Shown here: piece after piece, positions 16,612 through 25,335 of the stretch
Position numbering within the stretch: position 1 is the stretch's first letter
Layout of the letters: every line of letters begins with the position of its first letter
Assembly: GCF_900163865.1 (NCBI RefSeq)
Contig: NZ_FUKU01000003.1
Coordinates: 1 to 64,000 of the forward strand
DNA: 64,000 nucleotides
Direction of reading: 5' to 3'
DNA from: Sphingobacterium sp. JB170
GTDB taxonomy: Bacteria > Bacteroidota > Bacteroidia > Sphingobacteriales > Sphingobacteriaceae
Program-made: the position numbers and the translations under genes
The notes under the pieces: model-generated
Seen by the model: only the letters and a program-made list of their open reading frames with translations
The model's database searches: none
Told to the model about the DNA's origin: nothing

Positions 16612-18009
16612 TTATTTTAAGCTACCAACCATGTTCTCGGGTTTAACCCACTCGTCGAACTCTCCAGCTGTAACATAACCTAATGCGATGGCGGTTTCTT
16701 TTAACGTAGAGTTGTTTTTATGTGCTGTTTGCGCAATTTCTGCAGCTTTGTAGTAACCGATCTTTGTATTTAATGCCGTAACTAACATTAACGAATTATC
16801 AACGAGTTCTTTAATGCGTTTGTTGTTTGGTTCGATCCCTTCTGCACAGTGATCGTTGAAAGACACGCAGGCATCACCAATCAGTAGAGCAGACTGTAAG
16901 AAGTTTGCAGCCATAACCGGTTTGAAAACGTTGAGTTCGTAATGTCCCTGTGTACCACCGATCGTGATTGCAACGTCATTACCCATTACTTGGGCGGCGA
17001 CCATTGTTAAAGCCTCACACTGCGTAGGGTTTACTTTGCCTGGCATAATTGAGGAACCTGGTTCATTTTCAGGGATTATAATCTCGCCAATTCCAGAACG
17101 AGGGCCGGAAGCCAGCATACGGATATCATTAGCAATTTTATTTAACGATACTGCAAGTTGTTTCAAAGCGCCGTGGGTCTCGACGATTGCATCATGAGCG
17201 GCCAGGGCTTCAAATTTATTTTCAGCCGTAACGAACGGTAGTCCTGTGAAAGAAGCGATGTGTTTAGCGACGGTTACGTCATAGCCCTGCGGCGTATTTA
17301 ATCCTGTTCCAACGGCCGTACCACCTAAAGCAAGTTCGGAAAGGTGTGTTAGGGTGTTTTTAACGGCTCTTAAACCGTGATTTAGCTGCGCCACATAACC
17401 AGATATTTCCTGTCCTAGCGTAATCGGTGTTGCATCCATCAGGTGTGTACGTCCAATTTTAACAACATTCATAAATTGTTTAGATTTATGTTGTAATGTG
17501 TCCCGTAGTTTTTCTACCCCTGGGATGGTTACTTCTATCACTGCTTTATAGGCAGCAATGTGCATTCCAGTTGGGAACGTGTCGTTAGAGGATTGTGACT
17601 TGTTTACGTCATCATTTGCTTTTAATACTGGTTCCCCTTCGCCAATAACATTGCCAGCAAGGACTTGTGCACGATTTGCAACCACCTCATTGACATTCAT
17701 ATTTGATTGTGTTCCTGAGCCGGTTTGCCAAATCACTAAAGGGAACTGATCATCTAATTTGCCTGCCAGTATCTCATCGCAGACAGCAGCAATAGCATCA
17801 CGTTTTTCAATAGGAAGTACGCCTAATTCGTGGTTTGCATAAGCCGCTGCTTTTTTCAAATAAGCAAAACCTTCAATAATTTCTTTTGGCATTGATGCGC
17901 CAGGACCAATTTTAAAGTTGTTGCGCGAACGCTCGGTCTGTGCTCCCCAATATTTGTCTGCAGGAACTTGAACCTCGCCCATCGTGTCTTTTTCTATTCT
18001 GAATGACAT
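16612..18009 (-). CDS. fumC: Class II fumarate hydratase
   Basis: 465 residues, full length for the iron-independent class II enzyme that interconverts fumarate and malate in the citric acid cycle. [12 protein letters not shown] at about 96-107, the [13 protein letters not shown] segment, [11 protein letters not shown] with the active-site histidine at about 187-197, and the superfamily signature [11 protein letters not shown] at about 317-327 are all intact. ATG at 18009. A TAnnTTTG box lies 25 bases upstream. A lipoprotein gene follows after 4 bases. Confidence 0.96.
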   Translation of the reverse strand: MSFRIEKDTMGEVQVPADKYWGAQTERSRNNFKIGPGASMPKEIIEGFAYLKKAAAYANHELGVLPIEKRDAIAAVCDEILAGKLDDQFPLVIWQTGSGTQSNMNVNEVVANRAQVLAGNVIGEGEPVLKANDDVNKSQSSNDTFPTGMHIAAYKAVIEVTIPGVEKLRDTLQHKSKQFMNVVKIGRTHLMDATPITLGQEISGYVAQLNHGLRAVKNTLTHLSELALGGTAVGTGLNTPQGYDVTVAKHIASFTGLPFVTAENKFEALAAHDAIVETHGALKQLAVSLNKIANDIRMLASGPRSGIGEIIIPENEPGSSIMPGKVNPTQCEALTMVAAQVMGNDVAITIGGTQGHYELNVFKPVMAANFLQSALLIGDACVSFNDHCAEGIEPNNKRIKELVDNSLMLVTALNTKIGYYKAAEIAQTAHKNNSTLKETAIALGYVTAGEFDEWVKPENMVGSLK

Positions 18010-18033
18010 AATTTAACGTATTTATTCGAACGA

Positions 18034-18041
18034 CAAAGGTA
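18034..18041 (-). promoter_or_regulatory. fumC: TAnnTTTG box upstream of fumC
   Basis: On the minus strand TACCTTTG lies 24 bases before the fumC ATG, a normal distance for a short leader. The -33 box is not clear. Confidence 0.45.
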
Positions 18042-18113
18042 ATGAAAATATAGCAGATACGGTGCTAAAATCACGTCATCTACGGCGAACAGAAAGAACC
18101 GTTCATCCGCATT

Positions 18114-18686
18114 TTAATGGCTACCTAATCTGTTGTTGATCTGCTTTTCGATATGATGGTAAAGTTGCTGGGGTTTCAACGTCCGCCAAGGAAACTCATT
18201 TAGCTGCCCGCCGAAGTGTATATAGTAGTCGATCCCTAAAAGTTGGAACTCCTGAACAACATGAGGTCGGAAGTTTAGCCCGACGATCCATCCCTCGGTG
18301 GTGTCTTCAAACCACTCTTCATAGTAGGAGTCATCCGAACCATGGAAATTTAAAATATTCTCACCAATTAACAAGAACTTATCGATTCCTTGGGCGATCA
18401 AGATGTCTATTACTTCTCGCTTGAGCACCATGATGTCATTATGAATAGCGTCGTTCCATTCACCGATAAGCTCGATGGTCGTAAATCCTTTCTCGTAATC
18501 GATAAACAATACTTTTAAATATAGGGTTGGAGACCCAAAGTCGTCCCATTGCGGGTGTAACAGGAAATTATAAATTTGTTTATCGTATTCAAACTCGCTA
18601 TATATGGTCCCAAAGAACGGAGAGTTTTCATCGTCGGCAGCGATATATTCGTCGCGCCAATTGTAGTATGGTTCAATCTCGTGCAC
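18114..18686 (-). CDS. Conserved hypothetical acidic protein
   Basis: 190 residues from GTG at 18686. The protein is soluble, acidic and very rich in tyrosine, tryptophan and phenylalanine, with no signal peptide or membrane helix. Segments such as YYNWRDEYIAADDENSPFF at the start and EEWFEDTTEGWIVGLNFRPHV in the middle look well constrained, and the frame is clean, so I take it as real. I recognise no domain. It stands alone, between fumC (105 bases away) and the divergent S41 protease gene. Confidence 0.7.
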   Translation of the reverse strand: MHEIEPYYNWRDEYIAADDENSPFFGTIYSEFEYDKQIYNFLLHPQWDDFGSPTLYLKVLFIDYEKGFTTIELIGEWNDAIHNDIMVLKREVIDILIAQGIDKFLLIGENILNFHGSDDSYYEEWFEDTTEGWIVGLNFRPHVVQEFQLLGIDYYIHFGGQLNEFPWRTLKPQQLYHHIEKQINNRLGSH

Positions 18687-18800
18687 GTTTATCTAATTAT
18701 ATCTCAAATATTACCAAAATTTTAGACACTTTAATGCATTAGACTGTTATTTGTACAAATACATTGTTAACTTAACAACGGTAAATTCGCGAAAACATTT

Positions 18801-18808
18801 TAATTTTG
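18801..18808 (+). promoter_or_regulatory. TAnnTTTG box upstream of the S41 protease
   Basis: TAATTTTG lies 15 bases before the ATG at 18824, which would give a leader of about 10 bases. Confidence 0.4.
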
Positions 18809-18823
18809 CACCAACGGTTATAA

Positions 18824-20443
18824 ATGCAAAAAGGTACTAAACGAAATATTTTTGTTGCTGCGACGTATGCGGCAGTGTTATTACTCGGCATATTGCTAGG
18901 GCAGAACTATGTGAATGAGCAAGGAAGTAAGCCCGGTAATACGCTTGTGCCTATTGGGCTGTCGAACAATAGCTGGAAAATGCAACAGTTGATTGATTTA
19001 ATTGCTGAAGCTTATGTTGACAGTGTGAACATTGATTCTGTTCAAAATGGTGCAATAAATCACATCATTTCACATTTAGACCCCTATTCCAGTTATTTGA
19101 TACCCAACGAAGCGCAGCGCCAAACAGAAATACTTGAGGGTACGTTCGAAGGTATAGGTATGGAGTATTTTAATCTAAATGATTCCTTAGTAATCGTGTC
19201 GTTGATTAACGGGGCGGCGGCAGATAAGGCCGGATTTCGAGTAGGTGATAAGCTTTTGAAAATTGCAGATACGGCTGTAGCTGGCGTAAACGTTTCACGT
19301 GAACGTGTTGAGAAGTTAATTCGTGGACGCCGAGGCACGGCGTTGGACATTCATATAGCAAGGGATGGGCAGGAACTCGAAACGCCAATACGGGTTATTC
19401 GGGATCAGGTTACCGTAAACTCCATAGATGTCGCTTATATAATTAGTCCGGGAGTAGGTTATCTTAAGGTCAGACGCTTCGGAATCAACACAGCCGACGA
19501 ATTTAGACGTGCTGTAGTCGAACTTAAGAAACAGGGCGCGACCAAACTTATTATGGATTTACGTGATAATGGTGGCGGCTATTTTCATATTGCCGTCAAG
19601 ATTGCAAGTGAATTTTTCAATGATAGTCGGTTGATTGTTTATACAAAGGGAGCCCACGAAGATCGTCACGATTATCACGGAGATGAGTCAGGCGAATTTA
19701 CGGAGGGGACCCTTGCCATATTGATAAATGAAAATACGGCCTCGGCGAGCGAAATCGTTGCAGGAGCAGTGCAGGACTGGGACCGTGGGGTGATAATCGG
19801 AAGACGTTCCTATGGAAAGGGTATTGTGCAGGAACAATTTGACTTTTCGGACGGTTCATCGGTGAATCTTAGCATTGCGCGTTATTTTACGCCTCTTGGA
19901 AGGAGCATTCAAAAGAAATATTCGCCGAATTGGTCCAATATGCTCGATTATACCAGTATGTATAGTGGTCTGTGGGCGCTCGATACCTTGTATGCTCACG
20001 GGAAAACCTTTGAGACCGGTGCCGGAAAAAAAGTTTACAGTGGCGGAGGTATTCTGCCTGATATACATGTGGCGCAAGATTCAAATGCACTAAGTTTATT
20101 TTACCAAGATTTGATACAGTATAGTTTTATCGAGCAATTTGTATATTCTCGTTTCACAAAAAAATTGCCTGCTTACTCGATTGAAAACTTTTTACAGGGA
20201 TACCATCTCCCCGATAATGAATACCGCGCATTTGTAGAATTTGTTCGATCCGAAGGCTTCGTTTTGAGTGATCAAAAGAGTAGGCAATTGCGGCAGTTGA
20301 TCGAATCGGATATTGAAGCCCTCGTTGGACGATATTATTTCGGTCGAGAAGCGTATTTCAAAGTGAAGAACCGTGACGATGCTTTCGTTAAACGATCCTT
20401 GGAATATATTGACAATGTGGATAAGGAATTGATCAGTCCTTAA
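18824..20443 (+). CDS. S41 family C-terminal processing peptidase (CtpA type)
   Basis: 539 residues. A hydrophobic N-terminal segment (about 10-26) anchors or exports the protein. A PDZ domain spans about 95-185 (GIGMEYF ... GFRVGDKLLKI), then the tail-specific protease domain. The serine motif NTASASE lies at 304-310 and the catalytic lysine in SYGKG at about 332. Such periplasmic proteases cut proteins at C-terminal tails and take part in envelope quality control. The last 130 residues form an extra helical part common in Bacteroidota members. It is convergent with the EEP gene, 19 bases apart. Confidence 0.92.
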   Translation: MQKGTKRNIFVAATYAAVLLLGILLGQNYVNEQGSKPGNTLVPIGLSNNSWKMQQLIDLIAEAYVDSVNIDSVQNGAINHIISHLDPYSSYLIPNEAQRQTEILEGTFEGIGMEYFNLNDSLVIVSLINGAAADKAGFRVGDKLLKIADTAVAGVNVSRERVEKLIRGRRGTALDIHIARDGQELETPIRVIRDQVTVNSIDVAYIISPGVGYLKVRRFGINTADEFRRAVVELKKQGATKLIMDLRDNGGGYFHIAVKIASEFFNDSRLIVYTKGAHEDRHDYHGDESGEFTEGTLAILINENTASASEIVAGAVQDWDRGVIIGRRSYGKGIVQEQFDFSDGSSVNLSIARYFTPLGRSIQKKYSPNWSNMLDYTSMYSGLWALDTLYAHGKTFETGAGKKVYSGGGILPDIHVAQDSNALSLFYQDLIQYSFIEQFVYSRFTKKLPAYSIENFLQGYHLPDNEYRAFVEFVRSEGFVLSDQKSRQLRQLIESDIEALVGRYYFGREAYFKVKNRDDAFVKRSLEYIDNVDKELISP

Positions 20444-20462
20444 CCGAGGTTCACTGTTCGTG

Positions 20463-21578
20463 TTATCGATTCAGGTGTATATCGGCCCAAACCGGATAAT
20501 GATCGGATAATTTCTCTTTTACGATTTTATACTGCTCCACCTGGAAACTTTTGCTGCAAAAAATGTAGTCAATTTGGAGTATGGGTAGCATCTCGTAATG
20601 TGTTACTCCCCAACCCTGTCCTTTTTCGTTGAACGTATTTATAAGGTCTTTTCCAATGAGGTTGACGCTATAAGACATCGGGGTGTCGTTGAAATCCCCC
20701 ATGACAATCACCGGGTATTTTGCCGAATCGATGTGCTCGCGTAATCCCGCTGCTTGTTTTTCGCGTGCTTCGAATGCTGTTTTCAGTTTTCGTCCGACTC
20801 GTTTGGTGGTGTGTTCGTCATTAGGTATGGTAGATGGGTTTTGAATGAATGCTTTATCTTCCGACTGTAGCCCAAATGAGCGAAGGTGTACATTGTAAAC
20901 ACGAACCGTATCATTGCCTTTAACAATATCGGTAAATATGATGCGGTTTATTCCAAATTCGTTTTTGGTGATTACACCGGAATAGACGATAGGGTATTTT
21001 GAGAATACGATTTGTCCATAGCCTTCATGCTCGCTCTGCATTGCAGGTTCAAAGAAGAAATACGGGAAATTACCGTCGCCTAGTAGCTGGTCAGTGAACT
21101 GCTTCGTACCCTTAATTTTGCTGAAATATTCTTGGATAGAAAGCACATCGGGCTGCACACGTTTTACTAAGTCAGCGACTTGCGTCTTGATTTCATTGGA
21201 TGATTTACCCTTTACTTTGCTGAATAGATGGGCATTGAAAGTCATGACGCGCAACGCACTATCAGTTTTCGTTGTTTCCTCTTTTTTTGCGCGCATGCCT
21301 AGGTGTTGACCGAGCAAATTCCAACCCAAAAGAATAGGGATAATTGTCCACAAAGCAACTTTAGGTCTTCGCAGCAGCCAATATACGACGAAAAATAAAT
21401 TTATAATCAGAATAGGCAAATACCCTAAGCCTAAAAAAGCAAATGGCCAAAATGTCCGTGGGTTGATCATGGTCGCCGAATAGCTCATGAGTAAAAAAAG
21501 TACGGCGATTATATTTATTAGGAATATAGTTTTACTAAATAAGCCGAGCTTTTTTTTTAGACGATGTTTTTTTAGCAT
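20463..21578 (-). CDS. Membrane-anchored endonuclease/exonuclease/phosphatase family protein
   Basis: 371 residues from ATG at 21578. Three hydrophobic helices within about residues 14-90 anchor the protein, followed by an EEP domain: TFNAHLF, SIQEYFSK with the metal-binding glutamate, GDFNDTP and the closing SDHYPV. It belongs to the YafD-like membrane EEP proteins whose substrate is unknown. It starts 4 bases after the stop of the pseudo-rhomboid gene and so belongs to the mutL-rhomboid transcript. A longer open frame starts inside the preceding gene and was rejected. Confidence 0.85.
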   Translation of the reverse strand: MLKKHRLKKKLGLFSKTIFLINIIAVLFLLMSYSATMINPRTFWPFAFLGLGYLPILIINLFFVVYWLLRRPKVALWTIIPILLGWNLLGQHLGMRAKKEETTKTDSALRVMTFNAHLFSKVKGKSSNEIKTQVADLVKRVQPDVLSIQEYFSKIKGTKQFTDQLLGDGNFPYFFFEPAMQSEHEGYGQIVFSKYPIVYSGVITKNEFGINRIIFTDIVKGNDTVRVYNVHLRSFGLQSEDKAFIQNPSTIPNDEHTTKRVGRKLKTAFEAREKQAAGLREHIDSAKYPVIVMGDFNDTPMSYSVNLIGKDLINTFNEKGQGWGVTHYEMLPILQIDYIFCSKSFQVEQYKIVKEKLSDHYPVWADIHLNR

Positions 21579-21582
21579 GTCA

Positions 21583-22461
21583 TTAGTTTTCACTCTTACT
21601 CGCTTTGAATAAGATTTCCTTTTCCAGTGAAGATAAGCTTTCGTAACCTCCAACTGAAATTTTATCTAATATTTCGTCTATTTCAGATTGGTTTGGAAGA
21701 TCTGAATCATTTCTGTGGCTATGGTGCGAATAGGTGGAATTCACGTTGTGAACAACCTTGAGCTTAGATCTTTTGAACGATTTTAGAAAAAGACTAAAAT
21801 CGTTTCCTTGTTGTAGACTCTTAATATATAGAATTCCCCATACAGCCGACAGGATAAAGGCTAATGATGCGGGTTTGTCAGCAATTGCTGTAAATATAAG
21901 CTCAATGCAGATATATACGATGGCAATGGTTTTCATCGATACATTACCGAACAAAAATAACCGAATTTCCGATTTCGGTACTAAAGTCGCCGTTGCGGCG
22001 ACAACAGCGCCAAGTGCAAAAGATCCCGTATTGGTAAAGCTGGACTGCGAAAAGCCATATAAGGCAGGTATAAGGCCCAGTAGAAGGTAAGCTACGCCGC
22101 CTAAAAGCAAGCTGCTAGAAAATACAAATAGAAACTGCCGTTTATTTAGAAATACCATGAAGGTGTTTCCCATCCAAAATAACCATAGACAATCAAAAAG
22201 GATTGAAAATAGATCTGTGTATAAAAAAGGAAAGGTAAACAATGACCAGGGTTGCGTTATGAATTCGCTGAACGTTACCGGGAGGCTCAAATATTGAACT
22301 GCATATTCATATAACGGTGTTGCTAATACCCCAATTTCTTGAAGCAGATCAAAAATATGGATCAGCACAAATACGAGGACCTGTGCGGTAATGATAAAAG
22401 GAATCGGTGAATCGCTTTTATAAGTATCCCTCCAGAAAGTTTTTAAAACAGGCTCTTTCAT
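21583..22461 (-). CDS. Rhomboid-like membrane protein, probably inactive
   Basis: 292 residues: six hydrophobic helices up to about residue 215, then a basic linker and a C-terminal soluble part ending in IDEILDKISVGGYESLSSLEKEIL, a DUF6576-type tail. The overall pattern is rhomboid, but the active site is not there: the GxSG loop is replaced by TGSFALGA and the helix that should hold AHxxG reads ASLAFILSAVWG without histidine. It is therefore a pseudoprotease by sequence. It lies 140 bases after an intact rhomboid gene and 4 bases before the EEP gene. Confidence 0.8.
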   Translation of the reverse strand: MKEPVLKTFWRDTYKSDSPIPFIITAQVLVFVLIHIFDLLQEIGVLATPLYEYAVQYLSLPVTFSEFITQPWSLFTFPFLYTDLFSILFDCLWLFWMGNTFMVFLNKRQFLFVFSSSLLLGGVAYLLLGLIPALYGFSQSSFTNTGSFALGAVVAATATLVPKSEIRLFLFGNVSMKTIAIVYICIELIFTAIADKPASLAFILSAVWGILYIKSLQQGNDFSLFLKSFKRSKLKVVHNVNSTYSHHSHRNDSDLPNQSEIDEILDKISVGGYESLSSLEKEILFKASKSEN

Positions 22462-22601
22462 CGGTTGCTGGTTCTTCTCTATTTTTACAAATTCATCAAT
22501 TATACTGTCCGTTTTGTTTTTTTCTCCACTTTAAAACGGAAACGTTGTATTGAGTGTAACACTCGAAATGCACTTAATGTTCGTTTTGCCAATCATTTTG
22601 C

Positions 22602-23312
22602 TTACATACCCCTTCTGATCTTCCACATTTTTAGTAAGATGAATGCAAACAAGGCGCCTCCCACATGAGCAAGATGGGCAATTGAACCGCCTCCGTTTGA
22701 GAACCCCAAATATATTTCAATAAAAATTAATATAGGAATAAAAATTTTCGCTTTGATCGGTACGGGGATAAAAAATAAATAGAGCGGCATGTTAGGGAAT
22801 AGGTACGCAAAGGCGAGTAGGAGGCCATATATAGCACCCGAGGCACCTACCAGTGGTGTTCCATAAATGGACGCTAAAGTTGAAAATTGTGACTGTGTTA
22901 CTTGTAAATCAGAGGTTACCCGGTTGTTAATCATGTCAAAGTTGAGTAACTCAGAGGCTTTAAAGGTTCCCGCAATTTGGTGTACTTCGAATCCTTGCAC
23001 GCCATACTGTAGGATAAGCGCACCGATACCACAGATAAGATAAAAATTTAAAAAGCGTTTGGCGCCTAACATATGTTCGATGATTGGTCCGAACATGACC
23101 AGTGAAAACATGTTAAAAAAGATGTGGGAGAGTCCGCCATGCATAAACATATAGGTAATTACCTGCCACACGTGGAAAAACGGAGAGTCCGGATAGTAGA
23201 CACCAAAAAAGCGTGTAGATTGTTCAAAGATCGCCGAGCCAACAAAACACAAGACGTTTATGATGAGTAAGTTTTTTACTACTGGTGTTAAATTTGAAAA
23301 TAGGTTGTTCAT
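22602..23312 (-). CDS. Rhomboid family intramembrane serine protease
   Basis: 236 residues with six transmembrane helices. The catalytic dyad is complete: S158 in GASGA (156-160) and H216 in AHLAHVGGA (212-220). The HGGLSHIFFNM segment at about 58-68 supplies the conserved L1-loop and oxyanion histidines. It would cleave single-pass membrane proteins within the bilayer; the substrate is unknown. It starts 14 bases after the mutL stop, so the two are co-transcribed. Confidence 0.92.
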   Translation of the reverse strand: MNNLFSNLTPVVKNLLIINVLCFVGSAIFEQSTRFFGVYYPDSPFFHVWQVITYMFMHGGLSHIFFNMFSLVMFGPIIEHMLGAKRFLNFYLICGIGALILQYGVQGFEVHQIAGTFKASELLNFDMINNRVTSDLQVTQSQFSTLASIYGTPLVGASGAIYGLLLAFAYLFPNMPLYLFFIPVPIKAKIFIPILIFIEIYLGFSNGGGSIAHLAHVGGALFAFILLKMWKIRRGM

Positions 23313-23326
23313 TTTTTATAGCTCGT

Positions 23327-25210
23327 TTAACGTTCGTTTTTATTAAATCGTTCCAATAATTCCTGAAGAGTTATTGTGATTATGATGGGTTTACCGTGTA
23401 TGGATATACTCGGAGATTCGGTTGCGAATAATTTATCGAATAATTCGGCCATCTCCTGACCGGTCAACGGTGTCCCGGGTTTGATAGCTGCATTTTTGGC
23501 TAGGCTTCGGGCTAAGTTATCACGTTTAGTCAGTTGTAAGGCATCTTTGTTATTTTTAAAGTCTTCCAATAGCTGTTCGAGAATCGTTTTTTCATTTATT
23601 CCCGTTCCCAGATCAGCAGGAATACCGTCGACGACAAATGTCGATTTTCCTAAAACGCGCAGCTGGAAGCCCAGCGTTTGAATTTCGGGCAAGATTTCTT
23701 CCATCAACGCAAAATCCGACGCGCTTAGCTCGACAGTTTGCGGAAATAGGCTCTGTTGACTTGTTCCTTGGTTATTCTCGAGCTGTTCTTTATACTGTGA
23801 AAATAAAATTCGCTCGTGTGCTGCTTGCTGATCGATAAGCATAAAACCCGAATGTATTTGAGATACGATAAATCGATGGTGAAGTTGAAAAAATTGCTTC
23901 TTTGATTCTACGCTATTATTTCGTTCTTGCACTGCCGGCGCGCGGCTATCATCTTCTTGCGAATTATCGGAAATCAGCGTGAGTTGTTCTGGATTGGCTT
24001 GTTGCGATATTTCGTATAAGGTGTCCCAGTTTTTAGGCATCCCCGTTTTTTTCTCCAATCCAGCAACGTAGTCAGAGGATCGTGAGGATGTCTTTCGATC
24101 TTCGAAGGGGTTGAAATTCGGATTGAATGTTATTGTCGGTGCTTGAATTTCTTCAATAGGTTTGGTGGAAATAAAACTACTGAAACTCGTCTCTTGATCG
24201 AAATCCAAGGTAGGCGTGATGTTGTATCGGCCGAGGGATCGTTTAACGGCCGAGCGAAGGATCGCATAAATGGATTTCTCGTCCACATATTTTATCTCTG
24301 TTTTGGTCGGGTGTACATTTATATCAATCTTCGAGGGATCAATATTAATTGACAACACATACAGCGGATAAGTGTCTGCGGGAAGAATCTCCTCGTATGC
24401 ATTCATAACAGCATGATGGAGGTACGGGTCTTTGATGAAGCGGTTGTTTACGAAGAAGAATTGCTCTCCCCGTGTTTTTTTTGCGAATTCGGGCTTACCG
24501 ATAAAACCATTTAAGTTGATGATCGAGGTTTCTTCTTCAATCGGAACAAGGCGCTGATTATAGCTGTTTCCAAAAATATGGATGATACGTTGTTTTAGCG
24601 ATTCGGCAGGAAGATGAAACTGTTCATTGCCATCACTATGTAACGTCAGAAAAATTTCGGGGTGTGATAAGGCGATACGTTGAAACTCATCGATTATATG
24701 ACGCATCTCCACGGCGTTGCTTTTTAGAAATGCACGTCGAGCTGGTATGTTGTAAAATAGATTTTTAATACTTATGCTAGTCCCGTTTACCAGCCCCTCG
24801 GGATATTGTTTGATTATTTTTGACCCCTCAATCTCCACGACGTTTCCAAGTTCATCCTCAACGCGTTTTGTCTTCAGTTCTACTTGTGCGATAGCAGCTA
24901 TTGAGGCCATCGCTTCGCCGCGAAAACCCATCGTACGAATCGCAAAAAGGTCTTCAGCTTTACGTATTTTAGATGTCGCGTGTCGCTCAAAACAGCTCCG
25001 CGCGTCAGCAACACTCATGCCGCATCCATTGTCGACAACTTGTATCAATGACTTACCTGCATCCTTGACGATAAGTTTAATTCTATCTGCCCCTGCGTCG
25101 ATCGCATTCTCGATTAGTTCCTTTACAGCAGAAGCTGGACGTTGGACAACCTCCCCCGCAGCAATTTGGTTCGCGATCGCATCTGGTAACAACTGAATAA
25201 TATCTGACAT
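23327..25210 (-). CDS. mutL: DNA mismatch repair protein MutL
   Basis: 627 residues. The N-terminal GHKL ATPase is complete: ELIENAIDAGAD at 31-42, DNGCGM near 60 and FRGEA with the lid near 95. A variable linker (about 340-440) joins the C-terminal dimer domain. There the endonuclease signature DQHA(x)2E(x)4E reads DQQAAHERILFS: the histidine is glutamine and the last glutamate is serine. The later CPHGRP-type motif reads ISIHGKP without cysteine. MutL couples MutS recognition to repair; whether this one nicks DNA is uncertain. mutL leads a minus-strand group with two rhomboid-type genes. Confidence 0.95.
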   Translation of the reverse strand: MSDIIQLLPDAIANQIAAGEVVQRPASAVKELIENAIDAGADRIKLIVKDAGKSLIQVVDNGCGMSVADARSCFERHATSKIRKAEDLFAIRTMGFRGEAMASIAAIAQVELKTKRVEDELGNVVEIEGSKIIKQYPEGLVNGTSISIKNLFYNIPARRAFLKSNAVEMRHIIDEFQRIALSHPEIFLTLHSDGNEQFHLPAESLKQRIIHIFGNSYNQRLVPIEEETSIINLNGFIGKPEFAKKTRGEQFFFVNNRFIKDPYLHHAVMNAYEEILPADTYPLYVLSINIDPSKIDINVHPTKTEIKYVDEKSIYAILRSAVKRSLGRYNITPTLDFDQETSFSSFISTKPIEEIQAPTITFNPNFNPFEDRKTSSRSSDYVAGLEKKTGMPKNWDTLYEISQQANPEQLTLISDNSQEDDSRAPAVQERNNSVESKKQFFQLHHRFIVSQIHSGFMLIDQQAAHERILFSQYKEQLENNQGTSQQSLFPQTVELSASDFALMEEILPEIQTLGFQLRVLGKSTFVVDGIPADLGTGINEKTILEQLLEDFKNNKDALQLTKRDNLARSLAKNAAIKPGTPLTGQEMAELFDKLFATESPSISIHGKPIIITITLQELLERFNKNER

Positions 25211-25217
25211 ACGAGAG

Positions 25218-25225
25218 CAAAGTTA
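25218..25225 (-). promoter_or_regulatory. mutL: TAnnTTTG box next to the mutL start
   Basis: On the minus strand TAACTTTG is followed by 7 bases and then the mutL ATG, which predicts a leaderless or nearly leaderless mRNA. Confidence 0.45.
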
Positions 25226-25300
25226 CAAAAACGAGAGGTGAATCTATAGTGATTTAGTTGTTTGCGAGTAATGATTCTAAAGGGCGTGGTAAATAATGTT

Positions 25301-25335
25301 TAAAAATGGAGATGGTTATTCCATCTCCATTTTTA
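25301..25335 (-). terminator. uvrA terminator embedded in the end of its coding sequence
   Basis: Fifteen-base perfect arms (25321-25335 and 25301-25315) flank a five-base loop at 25316-25320. On the minus strand the 5' arm encodes the last residues of UvrA, the loop holds the TAA stop codon (25318-25316), and the 3' arm ends in a TTTTT tract. It thus works as an intrinsic terminator that overlaps the gene. Confidence 0.75.
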
